From assembly GCF_025698545.1 (NCBI RefSeq), contig NC_068569.1:3286001-3350000 (forward strand): 64,000 nt of DNA, given 5' to 3'. Of this stretch, positions 1-12,669 are shown one piece after another. Each line of letters begins with the position of its first letter. The stretch's first letter is position 1. The stretch comes from Gossypium raimondii (taxonomy: Eukaryota; Streptophyta; Magnoliopsida; Malvales; Malvaceae). Below the pieces are notes generated by a model that ran no database searches, was not told the origin of the DNA, and saw only the letters and a list, made by a program, of their open reading frames with translations. The position numbers and the translations under genes are program-made.

Positions 1-3000
1 TTGGCTATTTATGTTGTTTGCATTAGCACAGTTCATTGCCAGCTCTATTTATGTCCTGTGCAGAGATACTTGTGGCACAGTCAATGTCACTGCTACTCTG
101 CTAGATTCTTGCCAGCTTTCCTTCTCCTTTTTGTGCATGGAAGAGATTAAAATAAAATAAATATTATGATTCCAATACCAATTCTGTTACGTTTTACCCA
201 TATTCTCAACCATTTTAGGGACTAGAGATGAATATAATTTTGTTATTACATTAATTTATACTTTTATAAAAATTAAAGAGATTGTATAAATAATTTTTTT
301 ATTTTTACCACTATCAACCTCTGTCTTTATCCCTGCCGTTGGCTAATATAACTATAATTAAAGATTAATAGATTAACTCTTAATTCGATTAATATAAATA
401 TTATTGTCAATACAGCAGGATGTAAGTTCGAGTTTAAATCTATTAATGATAAAATTTTCTATAACCTATTTGACATCATTACTTAGAATTGTACCAGATT
501 CTAATGGATGAACATAAAACCATAAACAGATTGACAGAAATGTTGGTAATAAGATTTACTTACAGGTTAGTTTACACTTCAATCTTTAGAACAGTGTTGC
601 TTAGCCAAACATCAGCCTGTATTGATTTAGTAAATTTCTATCAAAGTGGACAGTTGAAAATCTCAACTGCTAAAAATAACCAGACAAACAAAGAGGATAA
701 GAAGCTTATTAGGTTTTAATCCACTACTCTTTTTCATTTTTTTGCCAATTAATAATTTCTATTTAAAATTCTCAGACTGTAGAAGAATATTTGACAAATT
801 TATCCAAAGGTGTTCATGTTTGGATCGAGCCTAAGTAAGATATCAACATATTTATGCTTATTCAAGTTCGATTCAACCCGAAATATGAGCATAAAATTTT
901 ATCTAAATTCATCAATATTTACAAAAGATTAATCCAAACCTAGTTTAGGCCCGTTTCTATTATTTTAATTTAATATTTTTAATTTATTAACCTTTTTATA
1001 TAGTCATCTTAATATTATTTTAATGTTTACATTATAGTAGTATTATATATTTATCATACATTTATTTTTAATTCATTATAAATTACATAGTATACAAAAA
1101 TAATATAAAATATTATAAATTTAAAAAGATCGAGCTTGGTCTTAAATGTTTAAGCCTAAACTAAGTCCATATTTTAAATGAGTCTAACTTTTTACAGGTT
1201 TAATAGTTTTACTAAAACTATTTCAAATTTTGAGCTAACGTTGAGTTTAAAGGGATAGTTCTAACTCATGTACAGATGTAGCAGTAATTAATTCATTAAA
1301 ACGTCTTAACCAGGCACGTGTTCGAGTACTATAGGCTTAGATAATTCTACTGTATTTGGACATCGGAGGCAAAAAAAGCTTATCCATTATCCAGGAATTG
1401 GAACTGTACCGCTTAAAAAGGTTGTAATTTCAGAATATGGAAAGTTACCTTTAAGCTTGGGTGGGTGGTGGATGTTGGACTTTAATTCCCTATTTATGTC
1501 CTAAAATGTTTATGTTCCTTTTCCACTTTTTGTAGACACCCCCAAAAGATACAAATATATCAACTCTAAACCCTAAATTTATAAGAACAAAACCATGAAC
1601 CCCAATAAATCATAAATTTATTTTTGTTTCTGTAAAACAAACCATTGTTCTAATTATTATGTTTTAAATGTCTAATAAAAGAATTAGATAATGAGGAAAA
1701 AAAAAGTATGAGTCAAATATACAAATGTTCACTTAATTATGTCCGCATTCTTATTTTATTACTCATTAAATTGATAATAGAAATAATGGTGTGACTTTTG
1801 TTAATTAATATAATAATAGATTTAGTCTTAATACTAATCTATTTTATCAATTTCATCTTAATTCTAAACAATTTAATAAATTTAATCGAGTTATTTTACA
1901 CCCAAATAAAAATACAAATCTTTCAATACTCATACCTCTTCAGCCAAACGAGGGAAGATGGGATATGGGTACCTCTTCTTTCTTTGTTTTTCTTTTTTTT
2001 AGATGCCAACATTATAGGAGGAGATGCACGATTGGAGCTCCATGTTGCAACTTGGTTTTCTCGTGTCGCCATTTCCATAACGAATCTGTGGTATTTTTTT
2101 TTCTTTTGCATTCCCCTGTTTTAAGTTGAAAAGTTTATAATTTTTTTGATTGTTTATGTAACTTCGTGATTTGGGTATTTATTGTATTGGCTTCAGAGCC
2201 CCTTTGACAGGCACGAGCTTCTTCGGCAAGATGTTAAAGAAGTATGACATCGGAAATCCAAGCTTTTTCACTTTAGTTTCATTTTTCTTCTATATATAGG
2301 TCTGGAAAACAACCATTACCTAGAACATCATTCAATAAACATAAAATGCTAGCAGGAACCATCATCAACTTGCAGTTTCGCCATTGTTGTCTGCAATTTT
2401 GTGGTGAACGAAGAACATTAGCGGCCTCCAAGGATTAAAACGAAATTTTGATCAAAATGCAAGAAACGAATTTTTTGTGGTTGTGCTATTGGGTTTTTAG
2501 AGAGAGTTTAGAGGAAATATGGAATTATATTATTAAATTATTTAAAATTAGAATTAAATTGACAAAATGTATAAGTATTAAGAACTAAATATGTTATGAT
2601 ACCAGTTAGAAAAAGGCCAAATAATTATTTAGTTATCAATTTAACTACAGGTGACCACAACAAAATGAATATAAATGTTAATACCTGAATTAAAAGTTTT
2701 TAAAATTAGGTGACTAAAACAAGAACTGAGTATAGTTGAATGATCCCATTATTTTTTAATTTACATCATTTTCTTATTTTGTTACAATAAAATTTCATTC
2801 TTTCGAATAATAAAATCAATTTGTCAAAATTTTATTGCGAAATCTTTAAATCAAATTACTGATAATTCGTAGAGTTAGGCATCGGGATAATAAGAAAAAA
2901 GATAATATAAAAAATATTTTTTAATAATTTAATGCCGTATAACTATTTCCATAAAATATAATTAGAACTTGTGCCATAATTTTGGATTATCATGTTTTTC

Positions 3001-3600
3001 TTTATGTACATTACGAAGAGAAAAAAATATTGTTGTTGAAGGAAGAATTAATGGAATCTCCATTTTCTAATCAACCGGCTCCGTTCATTGTACGTCTAAA
3101 ATTTTTATTATATTATTTTGGGTGTGAAATTTTGGATTATTTTCTAAATATATACTTTTAAAAATCAATAAGATACAAAATAGGTTAATATTTTTAAAAT
3201 GAGAGATGTTAAAATCGGTTGTATATATAAAAACCTAACTGTTATTATACTAATACCAACTTAAATTAAAGATTTTATATGCATACATATAAACAATTCA
3301 TAGATGAATGGTTATCCAACCGTCTTCTACCAGGAAAAATATTACCAATTTTTATTATTAAAAACAACTAAATAACAAAATAAATAGTAGTATTATTGGT
3401 TAACAAATTTTCAATTCTCAAATTTGAATTTCACATTTTGTAATTATGATAGGTCAATCTTCAATAATACGTATATTATGAATACGTGTTTCGTAGATAA
3501 ATCGTGTTTAATTTTACATGCGTTGCGTTTTGTCTTAATTTTTTTTAATAAATAAAATCAGCACTAGATGGTTACACTAACAAACTTAAAATCAAAAGCC
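1..3600. other. AT-rich intergenic stretch
   Basis: No reading frame here has coding character. The few open frames (for example 489-719 and 1798-2124) are low complexity and start in A/T runs. The first 170 bases are less AT-rich than what follows and end in AATAAA-like words, so they may be the 3' untranslated end of a gene outside the window; that is only a guess. Bases 780-1260 look like an old dispersed repeat, but its ends could not be defined. Confidence 0.4.
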
Positions 3601-3612
3601 CGTAATATCTTT

Positions 3613-3970
3613 TTAAATTAACTCATGCATAGCTTGAGGAGGTTTGAAGAACACCTGAATACTTATGAATCCTATAGTAACATGCTTGACCATAAAATCT
3701 ACAATTACATTGTAAATTCTAGAAATGTAACGGATAGGTACTTTCCAATTCCTCTGTACCAGCTTATGAATGGCCGATAATTCTACAATATAACTATCAA
3801 TAGATTTACCAGCTAAAATTAATTCCACTAACAAAGCATTATCAGATTCAAGCTTAACTTGTCGATAACCTTTGTCCCAAGCTAGTCGAAACCTTGTAAC
3901 ATTAACCTTACTTCGATCTTGAACACTTCATCTCTTTCTAATGTCATTGAATAACCTCATAGCCAATTAC
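3613..3970 (-). pseudogene. LINE-type RNase H remnant
   Basis: Read on the minus strand, this stretch resembles the RNase H-like domain found at the C-terminal end of plant non-LTR retrotransposon (LINE) polyproteins. Visible parts are an AWDKGY segment, a LESDNALLVE block corresponding to the catalytic-Asp strand, and a later HKLVQRNWKVPIRYISR segment. The upstream part is broken by an in-frame stop and frame changes, and no reverse transcriptase remains. It is a decayed 5'-truncated fragment with no expected function. The family is recognised from memory of typical domain layout, so a domesticated RNase H-like fragment is a less likely alternative. Confidence 0.6.
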
Positions 3971-4873
3971 TATTGGCATCTCTAATTTAATTCAGCATTA
4001 TAATTATCCATGTATATGAGTATATTATATTTGTAACAGCAAAACCTAAAAAAAAGGTTACATATTCTTTTTTTTTCTAATAGAGAAGCATTATAAATTG
4101 GGTTATAAATTAGAAAGTAAAAAAAAACTATAAATTTAATATTTGTTAAATAAAAGCAGCAAATTTTTGTGTTTTTATTTAATTTATAATGATAACGATT
4201 TTTTTTTTCTGTATTTAAATTGTAACGTGTGAGGGAATCAGTCATAGATGAAAATTAAAAATAAATGAATTGTCGGCGTAATGAACAAAATTTCATAGTT
4301 GTTAATTTTTAGACATTTACAATTCGAAAAACTAGCTAGATTTCACTAAAACTACTCAGACAATGTGAAATGACTCAAAATCTCTCTTTGATCATCGTAC
4401 GGTTTTCTATTCTTTTTGATTCTGGTTGTTTTCCGATCACAAAAAAACTAGCTTTATTTCACTAGAAATCAATCAGACGGTGTGAAATTATTCAAGATAA
4501 GAGGTATGGCATGGAGCATGATTAGACCTTAAATTGTGGCAAAAATATTACACATAAATAGTAGTAGTAGTAGTAGTAGAAGAATACTATTTTAAAGTCT
4601 ACTATTTTTGTGTGCGTATTGGAGGGAATGAGTGAACGGTTAATTTAAAAGTCTTTCAAGTGGTAGCTTGACGGCGAAGAGTGCGCAGGTTAAGTGAATC
4701 TGCTTAGTATTGGGCGTAGGTTATTAGGAAGAGCAAAATCAAGAACCAAAAAGAAAAAAAAACCAGTAAAAAGAAAATTTTATTTCTTACAAAGGAAAGA
4801 GGGGAATCGAAATAATAAAAAAAAGAAAAAGAAAAGAAAGAGAAAGGAAAATAAAAGTCGCCGTTGATGTTCG
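3971..4873. promoter_or_regulatory. Upstream region of the RAF6-type kinase gene
   Basis: This 0.9 kb lies between the LINE remnant and the first coding exon of the kinase gene. It holds a short trinucleotide run (GTA repeats, 4561-4579) and a purine-rich stretch just before the start codon (about 4735-4860), typical of a 5' untranslated leader. No certain TATA box was found. Confidence 0.35.
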
Positions 4874-7800
4874 ATGCCGAAAATGAAGCATCTGTTGAGG
4901 AAACTCCACATCGGCAGTGGATTAAATGAGCAGCAACGATTGGCGGAGGCACAGCCCGTGATCAGCTCGATTCCGAGCCCGAGTCCGAGTCCTAACTCGA
5001 ACTCGACGAGCGTAACGGGAATGGAAACGACGACTTCTTCTTCATCGTCTTGGGGTAGTTCGGGGACAATGGGGAGAGTTGGGGCCGTTGAACCGGTCGG
5101 GGGAGATAGGACAGCTGGGGATGAGGTGGATTTTAGTTTATTAGAGGAAGAATTTCAGATGCAGTTGGCTTTGGCGATCAGTGCCTCGGATCCCGAGACG
5201 GTTCAGATCGACGCTGCTAAAAGGATTAGCCTCGCCGGAACCGATACCAATACCTTCGTTGAGTTCCTCTCGATTCGTTATTGGGTAATATAATTTTTCG
5301 TATTTCAATTTTTTGAAACTTTCATTTTTTATAATTAGGTTTTTTCGAAATTGCATTTCCTCTTTGAATCAGTAGTAATTGACAATTTCATTGTCCAAAA
5401 AAAGTATTAATGGCCACTTTGTGTTTATTTCCCCCCTTAATCTGATTATTACCAGGTTTCAATATTTCTGTACCTTTTTGTCATTTGGAATTTGAATAAT
5501 TTTGTGAATTGATATTGGTATTTCTTTTTTCCTTTTGAATTACGATTGCATTTCATGCTTACTCATTACATATTACTAGTATATTCATTAATGTATCATC
5601 ATATACGAGGAGTTTTCAATTGCGGATCTCATTTTTGGACCTCCTATTTCATGTGTTAATTTTGGAAAGTTCTTATCTTCGATGCCATTCTTATTGACCA
5701 AGGGTTGATTGGGAGAAAAAAAATACTTGTTATCTTTCTTTTATTGTTTTTGTTTATAAATGCTTTTGATTTGCATGTCAAGCTCAATTAATTGAAGTTT
5801 TGCAACATATAGAAATTGGTACATCCTTATTGGTTTTATTCATTTTCTATGATAACTTATCATCTTTAACTTCGTGGAGTTATGCTTTGCACTGGCCAGC
5901 AATAGGTTGTGTTTCAATTATATGACAAATTTACTTTATTATATAGTAATGACAGTTTTTTTTAAAAAAAAATATTAATAGTTCCTACATAATGCCAAAG
6001 TCCTTTTTAACCATAGCTAGTTGGAATGGGAAGCCTTTTTCCTTATTCTTGTTTGCCATAAACTTTACATGTATGTTTGTATGAGAAGTTATATGTTTGT
6101 ATGAGAAGCACTTGTTATTGGTTCAGTTATTATGGTGGTGTGTTGTGTAGTAAATGCCACTATGGATATGAATACTAATTGATGTTAGTTTTCATTATCG
6201 GTTTTTCTATTGAACTAATTTTGAAATCAATCGATTTTCCTCCTTTGGTTTACTTTATAAATGCTGTACATGCTTTTTTTGTTGTCTTTTGTAAGACAAG
6301 TTCTAGGATTCATTAGTTAATATATATCCTTTTTCTTCTGAGAAAAAGAAACCTAATTTCTATTTTGTGTTATTTGCAGAATTATAATGTTGTAAACTAT
6401 AATGAAAAAATTGTGGATGGATTTTATGACGTGTATGGCATTGCCTCAACTCTGGGTGCACAAGGGAAAATGCCTTCTTTGGTTGATCTTCGAGCGGTAT
6501 CAGTTTTAGATAATGTGGATTATCAAGTAATTTTGGTTAACCGGTTGCTTGATCCTGAACTGCAAGAGCTTGAGAAAAGAGTATATAACATTTATGTGCA
6601 GTCTCGATCTTTTGGCCGCAGCCCAGTTGTAAGTGGCATGATTCAGAAAATTGCGGAAATGGTTGTTAATAGAATGGGTGGTCCCGTTGCTGATGCTGAA
6701 GAGATGTTGAGAATGTGGACTTCAAGAATTTATGAGTTACAAAATTCTCTTAAAACCATCATTCTTCCACTTGGACGTCTTGATGTTGGACTTTCCCGCC
6801 ACAGAGCTCTGCTTTTTAAGGTTGTAAAAACCCTTTACTCGTCTTATTTTCACAAGTTAAACTAGCTCAGGAAATTTTCATTTGATGACTACTTTTACAC
6901 TGTGTTTTGCTAATTGTAGTATCATTGTCACTTTTGTCTAATTTTACCATGCATGAAGAAGGAAGGTGTTTGGACTTTTTAAAAGGAAATTTCTTTTTGC
7001 TTCTTGTTCTAGGTTCTAGCTGATAGAATTAATCTCCCGTGCATGCTGGTCAAAGGCAGCTATTACACTGGTACCGATGATGGAGCAGTGAACTTGGTTA
7101 GAATCAACAATGGAAGGTATTTTCCTCCAGCGTCTATTTTCTTAAGTTGGTCCCTCACCATGGTATCATACCAATTTTGTTTTGGCACATTGCTGATGCA
7201 ATTAATTATCTGAAAAAAATGCAGTGAGTATATTATTGATCTGATGGGTGCTCCTGGGACGCTAATTCCTGCTGAAGTACCAAGTTGTCACCTCCTAAAT
7301 TCTGCACTAGGTGTAAGGGGCTTTACTGATCTTACTGAAGCCTCTCGAGGTTCACGTTTGCTGCTTGATCAAGGAATTGAAAATATGGCAGTTTCAGCCA
7401 CTCTAGATACAAGCTCTAAAGCTGGTGCCTTGAGGTCAGTGGAATTGGTCAGCAGTCAGACAAATAAAGATGAGAGGAACTTTGCTGGAAGAGCTGTCTC
7501 TGAGAGATCTGAACAGGACTTAGGGAAGCTTCTTCCCTCGGCTTCTAAATCCAGTGAATGTGTTTCTGCCATTCATGACAAACCATCTGCAGCTCAAAAG
7601 AGGAAGGTTAAAAATGTGTCTAAGTATGTTATTAGCGCAGCAAAGGACCCAGAATTTGCTCAGAAATTACATGCTGTTCTGTTGGAGAGTGGTGCATCAC
7701 CACCTCCAGATTTGTTCATGGATATTAATTCACAGGACCTTGGTGAACAATGCATGTCTGACCAAGTAGTGAAAGGGACAAATGTAGATGTAGCTTCTAG

Positions 7801-10800
7801 CTGCCATTCAAATAAATTGTCAACCAATGAGCTCTCTCTTGTGTCATCTGGAATGGAGACTTCAGAAAATACTAACTTCATTAGACAAAAGCAAATGGAA
7901 TTGAATGCCGTAAAAACTAATGTTGCATCTTCCTCCGATGCTTCAAAAGAGGGACTTCTTGTTGGTTATACAACTAATGATTGGATACAAATTCACGAGC
8001 CCTCCTGCTCCTCTGATGAGTTCTGCCAAATACAACCAGAAAATGTCTTGACCACGGATGAGAAACTAATACAAAGGGCTTCTAATTTGGATTTCTGTAA
8101 AGAATCTGCATTAGAAGGGATAGAAACTGCAGGTAGTGACTGGCATCTGGTTGGCAATGATCCCAGTGAGAAGATTTATCCTATGCCTAGGGAGGTTTCT
8201 GAATGGGAAATTCCATGGGAGGATCTTCAAATTGGTGAACGCATTGGTATTGGTAAGGCCTCGTAATCACCCAATTAATCTTATTCATTTTTATTCGTAT
8301 CACCCAATTAATCTTATTCATTGTTATCGTGTCTGGCACACTTTCCATTTTTCTTTCAAGTTCTGGATATCGTATTACTATTATTAGTGTGATACAGCTT
8401 GTAACACAACTACACAAATGCTGGCTAGGTTTCTTTGTGTTTCTGTTTTTATTGGACGGAAATATACCATGAAAAGCTGGAGAATATGCCAAATATATAA
8501 AAGTTATCTGCCAATGCTTCCTACTCTCTACCAAACCTATCAATAGTTTATAACTCTTGCCTGTTCTTTCATTTTACTCAACACAGTCCTACTGGTCAAT
8601 CCAGTATGGTTCACATTCTGTATGAACAGGATTGTCGAAGCCTGCTAGAGTTGATAGCTGCAAATGATGTTTGTGAAATACGTTGAACCTGCTTTTTTGG
8701 TATACTGAATTTAAAAATTGGATCTAGCTTACTTGATTGAGCCCTTTTTGTATTATGTTTAATTGGCCCTACAGAGTCATAGAATGTGTAACTTGATTAT
8801 CACTTTGACTGTTCCTTGCCAGTCATTCTTAATAGATGAACTCTTGTCTTGCAGGATCATATGGCGAGGTCTACCGAGCAGATTGGAATGGCACTGTGAG
8901 TTACATTCTATTACTCCATTTTATTCATGGAAATTTTAGTAGTATACTACTAGTAGATGATATGATGACCACAATAAAATTGCTACATGCTAAAATGTCC
9001 AAAAGTATTAATCTTTCACTGAGCAGTGATATTGACTTTATTTCATAGTAGGAAAAGGGAGTTGGTCATGTGATCGAATAATTGTCATAATATATGGTTC
9101 AAACTTATGAATATCTCAAAAATCTAACAGATGCAGAAAGTCTACTAAGAGCATCAGCATTAGTTATTTAGTTTCTTTTAAATTATTCTCTATTGATTGA
9201 TAACAGTATATGTTTTATTCAAAAAGTCTCTTTAATGTCTTTTAATTGCATTTTCATTTGAGTGTTTGTATATTTGTTTTTGTTGGCTCTTCAGGAGGTT
9301 GCTGTGAAGAAGTTTCTAGATCAAGATTTCTCTGGTGACGCACTAGTTCAATTTAAATGTGAAGTGAGCCCCAGAAATACCTTCTATAGCATCATGCATG
9401 TTTATATCCTCTCATGCTTGTGAGCTCAACTTTCCTGTAGAATTTACGCTGAAATCATATCTGTTTGATGATCCTTGCAGGTTGAAATCATGTTAAGGTT
9501 GAGGCATCCAAATGTTGTTCTTTTCATGGGAGCTGTTACTCGCTCCCCTCATTTCTCTATACTGACAGAGTTTCTTCCCAGGTTGATTTTCTTTATACAA
9601 TCCAAGTCTACAATCCAATTAGTTCTATCTTTAGTCTTCAATGTTTTTTTGGTTAGTAATTTTGCATTTTTTTTGCACCTTGTATTTAGTAGGTATTTTA
9701 AATTTTATGGTGGTTTTACATTTTTTGGTTTTCTGTGTATGAAAACACTGAGTCCTCTAGATGTGTGTTTTCTTTTTTATTCAGATAAATACTAGACCTC
9801 TATTGTTGCTGTCGTTTCTGCCAAAAAGTTTATTTATTAATTCTAATTGCCAAAGTTGGCCAACCTGTCTTACAGCTTTTGTGCTTCTCCCTCATTGTTA
9901 TGCAGGGGAAGTTTGTATAAGCTACTGCATCGACCCAATCATCAACTTGATGAGAAGAGACGAATGCGAATGGCTCTTGATGTGGTAAGAGTCTCAAGTG
10001 AATAAATTATTTATTTTCTTTTGCTTCATATCTTGTATAAAAGTATCTCCGTCTATTTTCCCTTTCACTCTTCTTCCATTCTTGGTTGTAGTTTCTATTT
10101 AAGCATTGCTTTTTTATTGTTTGCAGGCTAAAGGAATGAATTATTTGCACACAAGCAATCCTACTATAGTGCATCGAGATTTGAAAACACCAAATCTCCT
10201 TGTTGATAAGAACTGGGTTGTAAAGGTGCTTATCTCAAACCTATTTTCTGGCCAAAAGTCTTCCTTGATTTTAGTCATGGTTTATTTAAGCAACTTTACA
10301 GATTGCTTTATTTCTTCTAAAAGATGTCAGTTGCATTGTCTGAACGTGTTTTGCTTGGCTATTCAGGTCTGTGATTTTGGGTTGTCACGCTCAAAGCATC
10401 ATACTTTCCTGTCTTCAAAGTCTACTGCTGGAACGGTAGTATTACTAAAGGATAATCCTTGTTCACTTTGTGTTTTCTCTTACTTTCCGATTTATCCAAA
10501 TCTGTCTTCATTTTTTATAAAGTAAAAGTTTTCTGCTGGACTGCAGCCCGAATGGATGGCACCTGAAGTTTTAAGGAATGAACCAGCCAATGAGAAGTAA
10601 GTGACTTCAACACCACAATAGCTTGCATGTGTATTACATTTCTGTTTTGTTCTAAAACAAATAGACCGGCTTGGTTGCAGATGTGATGTGTACAGTTTTG
10701 GTGTGATATTATGGGAGTTGGTTACTTTACGCATTCCCTGGAAAGGTTTGAATCCTATGCAAGTTGTTGGAGCTGTTGGATTCCAGAATAGGCGTCTAGA

Positions 10801-11311
10801 AATTCCCGAAGATGTTGATCCGATGGTTGCACAGATTATACATGAATGTTGGCAAACGTGAGTTCTATACATCTCTGTTTTATCTATGCAAGGAGAATGA
10901 TTAAATATAATGCTTTCAGGTGGTCTTTGCACCTACTCAATCTCATTTGAATGTTTAGTCGATCTTTCCTGGACACTGGTATAATAAACATCTGAAAAGA
11001 AATCCTGGTAATCTTTTCCTAACATTAAGTGAAAGAATTTGTGATCATAATCAAGTGAAGATGCTATAATAACAGATTGAAATTGGGAGAACACGTAAGA
11101 TTATTAAAGCATTCCGATAAATCTTGTAAGTCAGCTCTTGTTATTTTAGACGGTGTGCCACTTACAAAATTTTGCATTAGTCTTACTCGGGTCTTTTCTT
11201 ATTTACAGGGAGCCACATCTACGACCATCATTTGCAGAGTTGATGACACGACTGCGACGTCTTAAATGTATGTATATTGAAAGGCGAAAATCCAAAAACC
11301 AAATCATATAG
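4874..11311 (+). CDS. RAF6: RAF6-type MAPKKK (CTR1/EDR1 group) protein kinase
   Basis: Thirteen coding exons were assembled: 4874-5284, 6380-6820, 7013-7116, 7225-8252, 8855-8895, 9295-9363, 9481-9581, 9906-9984, 10127-10225, 10367-10435, 10547-10596, 10681-10857 and 11209-11311. All introns are GT-AG and the frame stays open, giving 923 residues. Residues about 135-335 form the EDR1 domain of CTR1/EDR1 kinases. The kinase domain lies at about 652-905: glycine loop GIGSYGEV, ATP-binding Lys680 in VAVKK, catalytic Asp776 in [11 protein letters not shown] at 794-796 and the GTPEWMAPE activation segment. The N-terminus ([12 protein letters not shown]) and the middle ([20 protein letters not shown]) match Arabidopsis RAF6 (At4g24480) as I recall it, more closely than EDR1 or CTR1. 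B3-group RAF kinases act in ethylene, defence and osmotic signalling; the role of this copy is inferred. A start at 4883 is also possible. It appears intact. Confidence 0.92.
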
Positions 11312-11780
11312 GATGCTAAGTGGACAGTGGAGTGAGGTGTGTTTTGATGGAATAAGTATTTTGTTAGCTGTTTCCTGGCGGCTACCGGAAGGTTTCCATT
11401 TTTATGTGCAAAGAAAGTGAATAGAGATAGGATGGGGAAGGTGTTGGCTCATTCGAAGTGGGGGATCGGCACTTCCCATCCCCATTCAAAGTAAAGCCGC
11501 TGCATAAAGGAGCAGTAGGGTTGGAGGAGGATCCATACCACTTATAAAATTTGTGTCTAGTATTTATGAATAGGTAGCGTCTGTCAAAGTGTAAGAAAAG
11601 TTACCTATAGGGAAAAAAAAAAAAAAGGAAAGAGAAAAATAAAGTAGTGTTACAAGTTGTGGCTGTGGGGGGATCTATGCTTTGGGTAAGTAAATGAAAT
11701 CCCAATCCCTAGAATTGTAAACATGTGATCTCTACAGCTCAGTGTTGAAAAAAAAAGAATTATCTGCAAATAATGTTATC
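11312..11780 (+). other. Probable 3' untranslated region of the kinase gene
   Basis: The sequence after the stop codon is less AT-rich than the intergenic DNA beyond it and has no coding frame. A-rich words that could direct polyadenylation occur near 11640 and 11690. The end point is estimated from the change in composition. Confidence 0.4.
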
Positions 11781-12099
11781 CTTTGTTCTCCATTTTCCTT
11801 TCTAACTTACTCGTCTAATTTAAAATTTTAATTTGACATTGGAGATAATTTCTTTAAAAAAAAAAAAGTGGATTTCACTTTATTTGGTCCAAGATTCAAA
11901 ATTTTAATATATGAATGAAACTATTTTATATTTAATATAACGTCTTTTAATATTTTAACATTTAATTAATAATTAGTATCGTAATATTAATATAGTTACC
12001 GATAAACAATATCATATTAGTTTATAATGAAGGTTTAACAAAATGATATTGTTTTTATAGTGATTTTTAATAATGTGCGTTTTAATTTTTTTCCTTTTG

Positions 12100-12615
12100 A
12101 GAGTTTAAATGTAACAGTCACTTTTCGTATTATTTTAATGACCTAATAATAAATATTCTTTCGGGATAGAAAAGTTATTACAAGTGGTTGAATTATTCAT
12201 AAGTTTTTATTTAAGTTATTAGGTTGTTAAGTTTTTTTTTTATAAAAAAGCCCGACTAGGGATTTTCAAGTGAAAATCTGATTAGTATGGTGGATTAGTA
12301 GTACCTATCGATTTAACGATTAGCATCAAATATCGAAGAAAAAAGTTGTTTAGATTTTAGTTCGTAGGCTTTTGACGTTTAAAATTGTTTCATGAAAAAA
12401 ACTAAACAATAGAAGAGAAGGAAAATAAAAACTTTCAATTGGTGCGAGTAATGCGAACAGAGAATGTCATACATTAACGATTTTAATAACACAACCACTT
12501 ATATAAAAACTTTCAAATAATTTAATAATTATTTTGTAATTTTTTTAAGTAAAATGACCAAAATATAAGTTTACTAATAGTTTAGTGACTTGAATATAGT
12601 TTACCCTAAAAAAAT
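12100..12615. mobile_element. Short inverted-repeat element, copy 1
   Basis: This segment shares its layout and much of its sequence with 46860-47314. The common core (12330-12475) contains an 'AGATTTTAGTTCGTAGGCTT' motif, a 'TTTCATGAAAAAAA' segment and an 'ACTTTCAATTGGTGCGAGTA' segment, each with a counterpart in the other copy. Its right end, read in reverse, begins GGGTAAACTATATTCAAGTC, which resembles the left end of the other copy. That suggests a non-autonomous element with terminal inverted repeats. It ends about 55 bases before the CGLD27 start codon, so it is part of that promoter or leader. The left boundary is uncertain. Confidence 0.55.
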
Positions 12616-12669
12616 TGTCAAAAAAATAATAAAATATTAATCTCGATTGTCAGGTGAACTACAGAAACC

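Noticed and set aside
1798-2124. Hydrophobic open frame in AT-rich sequence
   Set aside because: It starts at TTG, its residues reflect base composition, and nothing supports transcription or homology.
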